Below are positions 26,401-36,330 of a DNA stretch of 64,000 nucleotides, piece by piece. Position 1 is the first letter of the stretch. Each line of letters opens with the position of its first letter. Source of the stretch: a virus; the IMG/VR virus record IMGVR_UViG_3300035670_000083, positions 1 to 64,000 of that record, one strand, 5' to 3'. The notes under the pieces were generated by a model. The model was not told the DNA's origin. It saw nothing but the letters and a program-made list of their open reading frames with translations, and did not search any database. A program made the position numbers and the translations under genes.

Positions 26401-26586
26401 CATTTTTTTTATTACTCCTCTTTCAAATAATTCTTTTATTACAGATTGACAAGTATAGGGCTTATCATGATAATATTCAATGTTATCCATTATATTTTCC
26501 ATTCCTGCTTTATATAATAAATCGATATTATAATTTTTCTTTTCGAAATTATATTGATTTATTAGATTAAAAATTAGATGTTTCAT
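26377..26586 (-). CDS. Small hypothetical protein downstream of uvsX
   Basis: 69 aa, MKHLIFNLINQYNFEKKN start (only partly leader-like), then a helical body. Its last codons lie within the terminator. Located 17 nt after the UvsX-like gene and probably co-transcribed. Confidence 0.55.
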   Translation of the reverse strand: MKHLIFNLINQYNFEKKNYNIDLLYKAGMENIMDNIEYYHDKPYTCQSVIKELFERGVIKKMKETQLRN

Positions 26587-26603
26587 AGTTTTTAATATAA
26601 TTT

Positions 26604-27821
26604 TTACTCAAAAAGATCACCTGCATCAAATTCTTCACTTTCTATTACGTCATCTTCATCAGATTCAGTCAATTCATTGAATTTTTTCTCAACTTCTTCA
26701 ACTTCATCTATTGATTTGAATCTAAAATAGTCATTTACTATCGGCTCCATTGATTTTAGAACATCTATGTTAAAAATCTCTTGAGTGAATAATTGTTTTG
26801 TTGTTACAGATTTATTCAAATGTCTTATATACCATCTATTTCCACCAGGTTTAAAGGTAATTTCACCTGTTTCTTTATCAACTTCTTCTTTTCCTTTGGC
26901 TATTCCTATCTGTTCAAAGAATTCTGGACGACAGAAAGCATCTAATCCAGTGAATGGATTCATACCATGAATGAATGAAATATCAAATCTTATTTTCTTT
27001 GGTTTAGCTAATCTATTTTTCATGGTTTTGAATAGTACAGTAATACCTGATTGTCCTAAGTCCATATCATCTTCTTCACCACTTTTCAATTTTGATTTTG
27101 ACATAAATCCAATTACTGAAGCTGAATAAAGAAGTGCGTTACCACCTTTTAGTTTTTCTTGAGAGAAAAGATCTAGTGTTTGGTATGTATGGTTACAAAC
27201 AATCATTGGTATCTCTAAATAACCTAAATCTGTATTAATTGATCTGAACATTGATCCTAAAGCTTTTGCTTTTGTCATATCTGTTTTGATATCACCTTTC
27301 AAAAGATCTGCTTTTTCTTTGTTAGATGCCATTTGTCCTAAAGAATCGAGTACTATCATTAATTTTGGTATTTCACCTCCATTCAGTTTTTCTTCTTTCA
27401 ATTCATCAATCAATTGTGTTAAAAGTATATTTACATCTTCTACTTTATTAGAAGATATTAATCTTAATTTATCTAATGAATTATCTACTCCAAATTTAGG
27501 GAAATCTTCTAAATCTATTGCTTCTTCTGTATCAATATAAATTATTGAGTATCCTTCTTTTTGAGCATTTCTTGCACAAGAGTAAGCTAAGAATGATTTA
27601 CCACTTCCAGATTCACCAGCGAATGCAGTTATTCTATTGTTAGCAACTCCTCCATTCAACAATTTCCCTGATAGTGCTGCATCTAATAGATAAACACCAG
27701 TTGAGATAAATACTTTTTCTTTAATTTCTTTTTTTATTTGAATTGGAACTGTTTTAGCTATATTATCTAAAATGGATCCTATTTTAGTGAATTCAAACTT
27801 TTTTTCTGTTTTCTTTGCCAT
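26604..27821 (-). CDS. uvsX: UvsX/RecA-family recombinase
   Basis: 405 aa. Walker A is GESGSGKSFLAY (69-80), followed by YIDTEEAID and Walker B LMIVLDSLGQMAS; MIVCNHTYQT resembles the L1/NTP-sensing region. The C-terminal 35 residues are very acidic (TESDEDDVIESEEFDAGD), as in other single-strand DNA binding recombinases. It forms filaments on ssDNA for strand exchange and recombination-dependent replication. A promoter-like box sits 20 nt before the start. Confidence 0.92.
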   Translation of the reverse strand: MAKKTEKKFEFTKIGSILDNIAKTVPIQIKKEIKEKVFISTGVYLLDAALSGKLLNGGVANNRITAFAGESGSGKSFLAYSCARNAQKEGYSIIYIDTEEAIDLEDFPKFGVDNSLDKLRLISSNKVEDVNILLTQLIDELKEEKLNGGEIPKLMIVLDSLGQMASNKEKADLLKGDIKTDMTKAKALGSMFRSINTDLGYLEIPMIVCNHTYQTLDLFSQEKLKGGNALLYSASVIGFMSKSKLKSGEEDDMDLGQSGITVLFKTMKNRLAKPKKIRFDISFIHGMNPFTGLDAFCRPEFFEQIGIAKGKEEVDKETGEITFKPGGNRWYIRHLNKSVTTKQLFTQEIFNIDVLKSMEPIVNDYFRFKSIDEVEEVEKKFNELTESDEDDVIESEEFDAGDLFE

Positions 27822-27841
27822 ATTTTAATTCTTTTTTTTAT

Positions 27842-27851
27842 TATATATTAA
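27842..27851 (-). promoter_or_regulatory. TTAATATATA promoter-like element
   Basis: Complement TATATATTAA, 20 nt before the uvsX ATG. Confidence 0.6.
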
Positions 27852-27924
27852 AGTATTTTCTCCCCCTTTCAATTTTATTTTAAATGATTTTGAAAGGGGG
27901 AGAAAATTAGTCTATATATAGACT

Positions 27925-28611
27925 ATGAAAAAGAAGGAATTTTTAGAAAAAAGTAGAAATATACATGGTTATAAATATGATTATCTTGATTTGAAAGATA
28001 ATTTCAGTGTAAAAGATAAAATTATAATTTTATTTGAGGGAGAAAAGTACTTACAAACAGTTGAAAAACATTTGATGGGTAGGTGTCCTGAGAAGAATTT
28101 TGACAAATTGACTACAAAAGATTTCATAGAAAGATCCAAAAAAATATTTGGAGATAAATATGATTATTCTGAGACTGAATATAAAGGATCTTTGAATGAA
28201 GTTAAAATTATTTTGGATGGGTTTGTTTATTATCAGAGAGCTCAATCACACTTAGAGGGAATTAGTCCAGAATATAACAAAAATGATTTAAGATCAAAAG
28301 TTAAGAAGGTTGAGTTTAATCCGAAAAAAGAAATAGAAGAATTTTTAGATGAGTATGAGTTTCTATATGAAAAAAATCAACGTATATCAGGATTTAACTT
28401 TTCTTTTTATTTATTGGATTTTAGATTGGTTATTGAATATTATTCAGAGCCTTATTTCAATGATTCTTATTTGATTAAGGAAAGAATAAACAAACGAGAT
28501 TATTGTGAGGATGATTTTATTGATTATATAGAATTCACTTATAAAGATAAGAATATTCTTTGGGAGTTACTTTTTCAAAATCTTATACATTTGTCTGATA
28601 ATAAGCGTTGA
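27925..28611 (+). CDS. Nuclease-like protein with homing-endonuclease-associated repeats
   Basis: 228 aa. Two copies of a repeat (residues about 5-40 and 65-100: FLEKSRNIHGYKYDYLDL and FIERSKKIFGDKYDYSETEY) match the KYDYS-type repeat common in phage and viral homing endonucleases. The C-terminal region (IEYYSEPYFNDSYLIKERIN) resembles the core of Vsr-like nucleases, but the catalytic histidine is not obvious, so the nuclease may be degenerate. Placed between uvsX and a fibre gene. Confidence 0.6.
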   Translation: MKKKEFLEKSRNIHGYKYDYLDLKDNFSVKDKIIILFEGEKYLQTVEKHLMGRCPEKNFDKLTTKDFIERSKKIFGDKYDYSETEYKGSLNEVKIILDGFVYYQRAQSHLEGISPEYNKNDLRSKVKKVEFNPKKEIEEFLDEYEFLYEKNQRISGFNFSFYLLDFRLVIEYYSEPYFNDSYLIKERINKRDYCEDDFIDYIEFTYKDKNILWELLFQNLIHLSDNKR

Positions 28612-28617
28612 TATAAT

Positions 28618-28627
28618 TTAATATATA
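28618..28627 (+). promoter_or_regulatory. TTAATATATA promoter-like element
   Basis: Ends 21 nt before the ATG at 28649. Confidence 0.6.
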
Positions 28628-28648
28628 AAACAAATTTTATTTTCCATA

Positions 28649-31120
28649 ATGTCAAAAAATAAAGGAACCTTAGTATCATCACCAATAAGACCACTCTCAA
28701 GTGGAATGCAAATACCTACAGCATTTTCAAATGAACTGTTAGGAGGATATCATACAGTTGTAGATATAACTGAAAGAAACAATATATCTTTAGAGAGAAG
28801 ACAATTCGGTATGCTAGTTTATGTGGTAAATGATAATGATTTTTATCAATTATTACAAGTTAGTAGTGTTAATTTATCAGATAATTCCAATTGGCAACAG
28901 ATAAACATTTCTGGTGTGCCTACAACTACAGAATGGTTAGATTCGGTAATTGCCCGTTCTACTACACCTCCTTTACTACCTTCGATTTCTGATAGGTATT
29001 TAGTTACAGTTGGTACAGGATCTTGGTCAGGTTTGGATGATTTGATTGTGGAATGGGATGGGTCAAATTGGAATCCAACTATACCGTCAGAAGGAACCAC
29101 TTTGAGGGTGGATAACGAAATTAAGGGTATTTACTCTTATTTAGATATAGGTACTATATCACCACAATGGATATTTCAGGAGTTTGTTTCCGATCCTTTT
29201 TTTGTTAAGCATAGTGTCACTGCTAGTGAAACTATAAATGTTGGTACTAATTCACATTATTTAGTATATGGTAATTTAAATGTAGATGGACAGATTAACA
29301 ATTGGGGTAAAGTAGTAGTTTTGAATGGTACTGTTAGTGGTACTGGAACTGTAAGTAATTTTGGAAGTGGAATTTTACAACAAGCTGAACTTTTAACTGA
29401 TGTTACTTCTGGTATAGGAATAACAATTTCTTCTCCAACTTTAGGAACAAGAGTAGTTTCGACTAATTTATCTGCTGGTAGTGGAATAACTTTTTCTACC
29501 GGAACTGGATCTGAATTGATAATTTCACAAATTCCTCCTACTTTTCCAGGTGGAAGACCTAAATACTTAATACAGGCGGGTGAGACTGTTTCTGTTCCAA
29601 ATTATGAAGAATATTATATTTATGGTGATTTAGAAGTACAAGGTGTTTTAGATATAGCAACATTTGGAAAAGTGGTTGTTACAAATGGTAATTTGATTTC
29701 AGCTTCTGGATCAATTATAAATAATATTGGCAATGTTGAGATTTATGATCTTTTGACAGTAGCTGATGATAATTTAAAGGTTGATATATCTGAAATAAAG
29801 TATGGTAAAGAGGGAAGAATTCTTTTTGAAAGCGAATTGAAATATATTCCGATCATTGGCACTTCAGCCAGAGTTGTAACTGAATCTGATGATTTAGTTT
29901 ATGCTACTTCATCGGCTTATACTACATCAACTACATCAACTACATTTGATAGATATTTAGGATTATCAACTGATGATCCACAAAAGAAATTACATATTGT
30001 GAATTCTGGTATCTTGATAGATGGTATTGAATCAGAGCAAGATGAGAGTTTAGGAGATTCTAATTGGGCGAGATTTGTTATTGATACATCTACTTCTAAT
30101 ACTAATACTTTAATGGATTTAAGAAATGATCAAGGAAGGGTACTTTATGTAGATGGTGATATTATTGGTGGATTAAGGCATCCATCAGTTTCAATTGGAA
30201 GAACTGCATCTGGTACAATATTTAATGTTTCTGATTATTATGGAAATGATTATTTCTCAATAGGAGCAACTGGCAGTTTAAGTATAGGTACTATATCAAA
30301 TGATAATACAGTTGATAAAATAATAGGTTGGGATTCATCTACATCAGAAGTGAAATATATTTCTGCTTCATTAGAAGATACTGGATGGGTTGATTTAGAA
30401 GGATTTGATTTCTATACAGGAACTGTAGCCAAGCCACAAGTAAGAAGAATAGGTAAAGTTTTACATTTTAGAGGAAAATTATATGTACCGATTGCTGATT
30501 CTGTAACTGGAGAGCCTATTAGCTTGGTCAATTCTAATTCCTATTTATCAGTAGCCAGTGCTACTCCTTCTCAAACGGGAACAGGTTCAGTGTCAGTAAA
30601 TAATTTTGGAAGCTTGACATTTAACCAAGGATCGTCAGTAATACCATCTTCTGTTTTTAGTGGTTCTTTAGATAATGATTATTTTATACAGAATATTGGA
30701 TTGAGACCTATTAATGTTTCTACAGGATCAACTTGTTTGTCAACTTTTGTTCGTATAATAATTTTGACAAATGGAAGGCTTCTTATACAAACTATTTTTG
30801 ATAGTGAGGATACTACTGGTACTCCTGCATTATATATCGGAAGTTCACATTTGAGGTTAATCATTTCTAGAGTTAGATCTGGTGAATATTTACCTGCTTA
30901 TGGTGGTACTCAACCTGGTTCTGGTCTTGCAAATAGAGGAGAGGGAGTAGGTGGATCTAATACTTCTTATATTCACAGTTTTACTCAATCAAATACTTTA
31001 ACAAATTTACAGGCTGATACTTGGAATGTTACCTATCCTTTTGACTGTGACGCTGGAGATCCTAATTTCTTAGGAGGTTTCTTGTTTGATTTGGACAGTT
31101 TAAAGGCATTTATTAATTAA
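28649..31120 (+). CDS. Fibre-like virion structural protein
   Basis: 823 aa, rich in Ser, Thr, Gly, Ile and Val with few charged residues, typical of beta-structured phage fibres or baseplate appendages. The N terminus (MSKNKGTLVSSPIRPLSS) is polar. Two similar segments (about 190-225 and 320-355: INVGTNSHYLVYGNLNVDGQ and VSVPNYEEYYIYGDLEVQGV) are internal repeats of a beta-helix type. The region around 440-560 resembles trimeric fibre shafts. It could contact the host surface; receptor unknown. Confidence 0.7.
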   Translation: MSKNKGTLVSSPIRPLSSGMQIPTAFSNELLGGYHTVVDITERNNISLERRQFGMLVYVVNDNDFYQLLQVSSVNLSDNSNWQQINISGVPTTTEWLDSVIARSTTPPLLPSISDRYLVTVGTGSWSGLDDLIVEWDGSNWNPTIPSEGTTLRVDNEIKGIYSYLDIGTISPQWIFQEFVSDPFFVKHSVTASETINVGTNSHYLVYGNLNVDGQINNWGKVVVLNGTVSGTGTVSNFGSGILQQAELLTDVTSGIGITISSPTLGTRVVSTNLSAGSGITFSTGTGSELIISQIPPTFPGGRPKYLIQAGETVSVPNYEEYYIYGDLEVQGVLDIATFGKVVVTNGNLISASGSIINNIGNVEIYDLLTVADDNLKVDISEIKYGKEGRILFESELKYIPIIGTSARVVTESDDLVYATSSAYTTSTTSTTFDRYLGLSTDDPQKKLHIVNSGILIDGIESEQDESLGDSNWARFVIDTSTSNTNTLMDLRNDQGRVLYVDGDIIGGLRHPSVSIGRTASGTIFNVSDYYGNDYFSIGATGSLSIGTISNDNTVDKIIGWDSSTSEVKYISASLEDTGWVDLEGFDFYTGTVAKPQVRRIGKVLHFRGKLYVPIADSVTGEPISLVNSNSYLSVASATPSQTGTGSVSVNNFGSLTFNQGSSVIPSSVFSGSLDNDYFIQNIGLRPINVSTGSTCLSTFVRIIILTNGRLLIQTIFDSEDTTGTPALYIGSSHLRLIISRVRSGEYLPAYGGTQPGSGLANRGEGVGGSNTSYIHSFTQSNTLTNLQADTWNVTYPFDCDAGDPNFLGGFLFDLDSLKAFIN

Positions 31121-31379
31121 GTGAATTCAATAAATTTTCCAAGTTATCTTTATTGAATCCATGTAGTGGTTTTCCTCCTAGTTTAAGGTATTCTTGATAT
31201 AATTGGTTGTAATCATCCCAAGTATATAATTGTCCAGTTATTTCTGAATAAATAACTCCTGTATCATTTTGAGTTATGGTTTTATTTTGTAATTTAGTAT
31301 TACCATAATTTGGACCGACTTGTCCTATAAGTTCTGTACCAGATATTGATTCTTTGAATTGTTTGAAATTTTTAATCAT
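31113..31379 (-). CDS. Small leader-bearing protein
   Basis: 88 aa, MIKNFKQFKESISGTELIGQ leader, then a segment GVIYSEITGQLYTWDDYNQL. Overlaps the end of the fibre-like gene by 8 nt and the upstream stop by 4 nt. Unknown function. Confidence 0.6.
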   Translation of the reverse strand: MIKNFKQFKESISGTELIGQVGPNYGNTKLQNKTITQNDTGVIYSEITGQLYTWDDYNQLYQEYLKLGGKPLHGFNKDNLENLLNSLN

Positions 31380-31852
31380 TTTTCAACTGGTATTTTTTCA
31401 TAGAATTCATCTACTTCTTCTAATGAATAAAAATCTTTATCAAAGTTATAATTTAGTTCATAAAAGAAATTATCCTTTAGCTCTATTTCTTCTCCATTTG
31501 ATAGTTCAATAAAAGTTTTGTCCAATTCGTAATTATTGTAAATAGATTTAATAGGTAAACTAATTTTACCATTTCTATCTATCAGATTACAAATTATTTT
31601 AATATTAGATTCAATTAGTTCTAATATTTTAGTGAAGGTTGAATCTTTTGTCATCATTTTGTAATCTTTGAAATCTTCATCACTTGTTTTATCAAATTCA
31701 CTTAAAAAACTTTGTTCTCTTTTAGAGATTCTTAGTCCTTTGTTCATTTTATCCAATATTTGATTCAGTCTAGTTTCTTTGAAACTGGACTCATTTATGT
31801 TCAAATATTTTAGGAATTTCTTAAATGACATAATATTAGTTTTATTTTCCAT
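31376..31852 (-). CDS. Leader-bearing protein with ILDKM motif
   Basis: 158 aa from ATG 31850-31852; a second ATG at 31831 gives MSFKKFLKYLNINESSFKET, which itself looks like the leader and may be the true start. The motif LNQILDKMNKGLRISKREQS follows, as in the gene at 7492, and the two proteins share overall layout. A 28-codon upstream extension is rejected because it would run into the tape-measure gene. Confidence 0.6.
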   Translation of the reverse strand: MENKTNIMSFKKFLKYLNINESSFKETRLNQILDKMNKGLRISKREQSFLSEFDKTSDEDFKDYKMMTKDSTFTKILELIESNIKIICNLIDRNGKISLPIKSIYNNYELDKTFIELSNGEEIELKDNFFYELNYNFDKDFYSLEEVDEFYEKIPVEK

Positions 31853-31911
31853 TAAGTATATATTAAGGATTGGATTTAAATTTATATATAGAATATAATT
31901 AAAAGTTAGAA

Positions 31912-34900
31912 ATGGATCAAAGACTCTTAGACGCACTTAATAATTTATCATTAGCCTTAGAGGAACTTAATGAATCACTCGATAAAACAAAATCAGGTGA
32001 GGCAAAAAGTGATGTGGGAACTACTTTACAATCTGGAGATTTTGGTAACACTTTGAAAGAAATAAGTGTTGGTATTAAATCTATCAAAGATGATACTAAA
32101 AAGATTTTAGATAATCAACAAACTTTGATTAAAATGCAAAAAGAACAATCATCTTCTGAAACAAAAGTATTTGAAGAATCAGGAGGTGGGAAAACCAAAC
32201 AAATGATTAAAGACGGAGTAGCAGTTATCGGTTTAATTGCTGGAGCTGTTCTTGCCATTGGGTTGGCTTTTAAAATAATAGGAAATGTTGATTTTGTTTC
32301 AGTTATCGCTTTATCCTTATCATTACCTCTCATAGCAAAGGCTTTTGCTATGGTTAGTGAGATAGAAAATTTAGATATTGGAACGATTGGTTTAGTTAGT
32401 TTTGCTTTGGTAACAATGTCTTTAGGATTGATGTTATCTTCTCATATTTTATCTGCTGTTGCTCCTGTTGGATTCTTACAATTGATTACTGTTATAGGTA
32501 TTTCAGCCGCATTTGGAGCAGCTTCTTTAGGTTTAGGTAAATTAATAAATTCTATCGGAAAAATGAATCCTGCTATGGCGATTGCTGCTTCTTTCTTGAT
32601 GCCGATAGTTTTAGTGGCTTTCAGTTATGCAGTAATGTTATCATCTAATATATTGAATCAAGTTCAGCCTATTGGATTAGCACAGGCTTTCACTACTATA
32701 CTTATTTCGGTTGCTTTTGGAGCGGCGGCTTTTGGGCTTGGAAAATTAGTAGAGGGTCTTGGTAAGTTGAACCCTGCTATGGCGATAAATGCTGCTTTGA
32801 TAATGCCAATTGTTTTGGTGGCTTTAAGTGCTGCTATAGTAGCTTCTTCTTATTTATTAAGTGCTGTTCAACCAATTGGGTTTACACAGGCTTTAACAGC
32901 AATATTCATTTCAGCTATGTTTGTTGTTTTATCTTATTCTGTTAAGCCTCTTTTAGAGGGAGTTAATGGTGTAAATTATGTAGATATAGAGAAGGGTGTT
33001 TTAGTTATTTTGGCATTAGTTACTGCTGTTTCTTTAGCATCTGGAATAATAAATAGTTTATATTCACCAGTTTCTATTGGAACTACTTTTAATATGGCTA
33101 TATTTTCAATCGGTGTTATGATAAGTACATTGACTTTAGGTTTGGCCGTAAAAGGACTTACTATGTTAGGGATTACTAATCCTGCTACTTTACTCAAAGG
33201 TGCTTTTGCGATAGTTGTTTTAGCTGGAGTTATTGCATTGAGCTCTCATGTATTGGGAATGGGTAGTTATGGAAATTATCCCAGTTTAGATTGGGCATTG
33301 GGTGTTTCTTTGAGTTTACTTTCATTTGGTATTGGAGTTGCGGCTTTGGGGTTGATTGTAATGTCGGGTATTGGTGCAGTTGCTTTAGTTGCTGGTGCGG
33401 CAGCAATAGTTGGCGTTGCTGGAACTATTGTTTTAGTTTCGGGAATATTATCTAAAGGAGTTTATGAAAATTTTCCAAGTTTAGAATGGGCTAAAGGAGT
33501 TGGGACTTCCTTACTTATGTTTGCTTCTGCTATAGTAGTTTTGGGTGTTATAAATAGTGTTGGTGGTATTGCTGAAACATTGACTTTTGGAGTAGTAGAT
33601 AATCCAATCGAATCAGGAATATCGGCTATATTAATGATTGCATCATCTATGGTTTTGGTTGCTAATATATTATCCTCAGGTGATTATTCTAATTATCCAG
33701 ATTTGTCTTGGTCTTTAGGAGTCGGAACTTCATTGATGGTATTTGCTTCTCAAATGATGTTATTTTCTATGATATCACCTTTTGTTGTACCAGGAATTTT
33801 TGTTGTAAATATGTTAGTATCTACAATTTCTCATATTGACAATATTTTTTCAACTGGTGATTTTAATACTTATCCTGGTGAAGATTGGATAGATTCTTCT
33901 GTATCGATTTTGGGTAAATTTGCAAATTTATCATATAGATTGAGTGATATGTTACTTCCAATAATACTTGGTAATATTGTATTATTAGACATATCTAGAT
34001 TAGTTTCTAATGTAGATATATTATTTTCTAAAGGAAACTGGGAAATATTCCCTAAAGATGAATGGACTGAATCTACAATACTTTTATTTGGTGAATATGC
34101 TAAACTATCTGTTATGTTAGGAATATTTGCTATTCCTATAAGTATTGGTAATATTATTACCTTGGGTATGGCATCTATGATATCAATTATTGATTTTATT
34201 TTCAGTAAAGGAAACTGGGAAACTTATCCAAATAACGAGTGGGTAGATTCTACAATATTTGGTTTAGTCAGTTATGCTAAACTTTCTACTTTTTTAACTA
34301 TGTCAGCTGGATCAATTATATTCGGTTCATTTATTGGAAATTTATTAGCCTATTCTATATTGAATATAGATAAGATATTTTCACAAGGAAATTGGGATTC
34401 TTTACCTGAAAGAAAATGGATAGAAGATTTGGAATATGTTTTTGTTCGTTTTTCTAATTTGATGAATACAGATTTTGATTTAGGATTTTTAGGTTTTGGA
34501 TTATTCACAGGTACTTATAAATTAGAAAAAATGGCTAATACTATATTAGATATCGATAAGATATTTTCACAAGGTAATTTCAATAATTTCCCTACTAAGA
34601 ATTGGATCGATGGTATATTCGAATCATTGTTAAGTTTAAATAAATGGTTATCTAAGATGTCAGATGATGATTTAGATATGAAATCTGGTATTCTTGATAA
34701 AAGTTCGGTTAGTTTGATGGTTGGTAATATAACTAGTTTGGCTATGGGTTTTGATATGTTATCTAATTCAATATCCAAGTTCTCTCAGTCAGTTAATGGT
34801 ATAAACTTAGAAAATATTGAAGCTATTAAGTCTATGACATCAAATGTTATTCTACTTTCTTTGATGGATCCTGATATGTTTGAAGAAGTCATGGAAAAAT

Positions 34901-35397
34901 TAGAAGAAAAGGGTGGAGTTTTTCGTGACCTGGTAAATAATTTTGAAGAACAGAAAAAAGGAGGAGGAATCAGTATAGGTTCTGCTGTTTCTGGTGGTTC
35001 ACCGAAAGCTGATCCAAATTTAACTCAATTACAAGAAATGAACAAAAAATTAGACACAATGACTGCTGTTCTTTCTAATATATCAAATGTTGTTTCTGGT
35101 GATTTAAGAACTTATCTTTTGGAAAATCAAAATAACTCACAGAATATACAAACAACCTCAAGGTCTGATAAAAGATTAAAGAATATAATCAGAAAAGTAG
35201 GTGTATCAGAATTAGGAATTAATATTTATGAGTTCACATATAAGTTCAATAGTCATCAAATTTATCAAGGTGTAATAGCTCAAGAGTTGATAGGAACTGA
35301 ATTTGAATCAGCTCTTGTTACAGATAAGAATGGTTACTATTCTGTTGATTACACTAAATTAGATGTTGACTTTAAAAAATTAAACAAACTTAAATAA
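31912..35397 (+). CDS. Tape-measure-like repeat protein with C-terminal S74 chaperone-like domain
   Basis: 1161 aa. Residues about 1-100 are charged and coiled-coil-like. Residues about 110-600 are very hydrophobic with three repeats of about 70 aa around GLGKLxNxIGKMNPAMAI then ASFLMPIVLVA. From about 440 to 920 a second repeat recurs at least seven times, with cores such as SKGNWEIFPKDEWTESTILL and SKGNWETYPNNEWVDSTIFG. The last 85 residues match an intramolecular chaperone (Peptidase_S74) with RSDKRLKNIIRKV, NIYEFTYKF, QGVIAQELIG and GYYSVDYTKLDV. Length and hydrophobic repeats suggest a tail tape-measure or channel-forming protein; S74 domains normally sit on fibres and spikes. Confidence 0.65.
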   Translation: MDQRLLDALNNLSLALEELNESLDKTKSGEAKSDVGTTLQSGDFGNTLKEISVGIKSIKDDTKKILDNQQTLIKMQKEQSSSETKVFEESGGGKTKQMIKDGVAVIGLIAGAVLAIGLAFKIIGNVDFVSVIALSLSLPLIAKAFAMVSEIENLDIGTIGLVSFALVTMSLGLMLSSHILSAVAPVGFLQLITVIGISAAFGAASLGLGKLINSIGKMNPAMAIAASFLMPIVLVAFSYAVMLSSNILNQVQPIGLAQAFTTILISVAFGAAAFGLGKLVEGLGKLNPAMAINAALIMPIVLVALSAAIVASSYLLSAVQPIGFTQALTAIFISAMFVVLSYSVKPLLEGVNGVNYVDIEKGVLVILALVTAVSLASGIINSLYSPVSIGTTFNMAIFSIGVMISTLTLGLAVKGLTMLGITNPATLLKGAFAIVVLAGVIALSSHVLGMGSYGNYPSLDWALGVSLSLLSFGIGVAALGLIVMSGIGAVALVAGAAAIVGVAGTIVLVSGILSKGVYENFPSLEWAKGVGTSLLMFASAIVVLGVINSVGGIAETLTFGVVDNPIESGISAILMIASSMVLVANILSSGDYSNYPDLSWSLGVGTSLMVFASQMMLFSMISPFVVPGIFVVNMLVSTISHIDNIFSTGDFNTYPGEDWIDSSVSILGKFANLSYRLSDMLLPIILGNIVLLDISRLVSNVDILFSKGNWEIFPKDEWTESTILLFGEYAKLSVMLGIFAIPISIGNIITLGMASMISIIDFIFSKGNWETYPNNEWVDSTIFGLVSYAKLSTFLTMSAGSIIFGSFIGNLLAYSILNIDKIFSQGNWDSLPERKWIEDLEYVFVRFSNLMNTDFDLGFLGFGLFTGTYKLEKMANTILDIDKIFSQGNFNNFPTKNWIDGIFESLLSLNKWLSKMSDDDLDMKSGILDKSSVSLMVGNITSLAMGFDMLSNSISKFSQSVNGINLENIEAIKSMTSNVILLSLMDPDMFEEVMEKLEEKGGVFRDLVNNFEEQKKGGGISIGSAVSGGSPKADPNLTQLQEMNKKLDTMTAVLSNISNVVSGDLRTYLLENQNNSQNIQTTSRSDKRLKNIIRKVGVSELGINIYEFTYKFNSHQIYQGVIAQELIGTEFESALVTDKNGYYSVDYTKLDVDFKKLNKLK

Positions 35398-35412
35398 TTT
35401 CATATATATTTT

Positions 35413-35835
35413 ATGAGCATAGTTAAAGATTTGCGATTATATTTTTCGTATAAAAGTATCATAAAGAAAAATCGAGTTAGGTTAGAATCCGATTTCAATA
35501 TAAGGATTGATGGTGCTGATAGATTATATACGGTTATTAATGTTCCACCTGATTTAATTGGTGAAGCTTATGATTTGAAAAAATCAGATATTGATCGAAT
35601 ATCTGAATCGTATATAAAGGATTATCTTTCTAAAATTGGAAGATATCTGAATAGTATTGGTTTGGCTGAATTATATGATTTTTATGAGCCTATAAAAAAA
35701 GTCGATAAATTATCTTATCTTATTGTTTTAGGATTTAAACCATTGAATTCTGTTGAGATAAATACGATTATTTATAGAATATTATTACCAATAATTGGAA
35801 TTTCTATTATAATAGGATTATTTGTATTTCTGTAA
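35413..35835 (+). CDS. Hypothetical protein with C-terminal membrane anchor
   Basis: 140 aa, basic N terminus, one predicted transmembrane segment at the very end (YRILLPIIGISIIIGLFVFL). Located 15 nt after the tape-measure-like gene. Could be tail- or membrane-associated. Confidence 0.65.
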   Translation: MSIVKDLRLYFSYKSIIKKNRVRLESDFNIRIDGADRLYTVINVPPDLIGEAYDLKKSDIDRISESYIKDYLSKIGRYLNSIGLAELYDFYEPIKKVDKLSYLIVLGFKPLNSVEINTIIYRILLPIIGISIIIGLFVFL

Positions 35836-35882
35836 TAAACAAATATACATTTTTATTTTATAATAAAAAAATAATTTTAATT

Positions 35883-36308
35883 ATGAGTAAATTTTATGAA
35901 ATTTCCGAGGATACCATTGAGACGTTCAATGAAGTATTTCTAACAAAATCATTTCCTATTAAAGTAGATTTTCAATTTATAGGAGCCGAAAAACAAAAAC
36001 AATTAATCAAGATTGCGAAGTTACCAGATCAGTATTCTTTTCTTTTGAATAAGGAACTTTTAGTAACTATTAATGAAGATTTATTGAATGTTTTTGATGA
36101 AGAGTCTATCAAGATATTGATAGAACAAGAATTAGATAAGGTTTCTATTGATATAGATAGTGGTAAAATTAAAATGATAAGACCAGATTTAACAACTTTT
36201 GCTTCTATCATAAACAAATATGGAATTGAAAAAGTGAGTAGAGCTAATCAAGTTGAAGAATTGTATCATCAGCAGAAATCTGACGGAGCTGAAGAATTAA
36301 TTTTCTAA
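35883..36308 (+). CDS. Hypothetical protein, conserved phage type
   Basis: 141 aa. AEKQKQLIKIAKLPDQYSFL then KELLVTINEDLLNVFDEESI, then KILIEQELDKVSIDI. The order (strand, NEDxF-like segment, helix) recalls the minimal metallopeptidase fold of some phage proteins, but the expected HExxH is replaced by EQELD, so a catalytic role is unlikely. First of four short genes in one direction. Confidence 0.55.
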   Translation: MSKFYEISEDTIETFNEVFLTKSFPIKVDFQFIGAEKQKQLIKIAKLPDQYSFLLNKELLVTINEDLLNVFDEESIKILIEQELDKVSIDIDSGKIKMIRPDLTTFASIINKYGIEKVSRANQVEELYHQQKSDGAEELIF

Positions 36309-36330
36309 AATAAAAAATAAAAAAAAAGAT

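Noticed and set aside
28649-31120. Diversity-generating retroelement at the fibre gene
   Set aside because: No reverse transcriptase and no adenine-variable template repeat were seen nearby.
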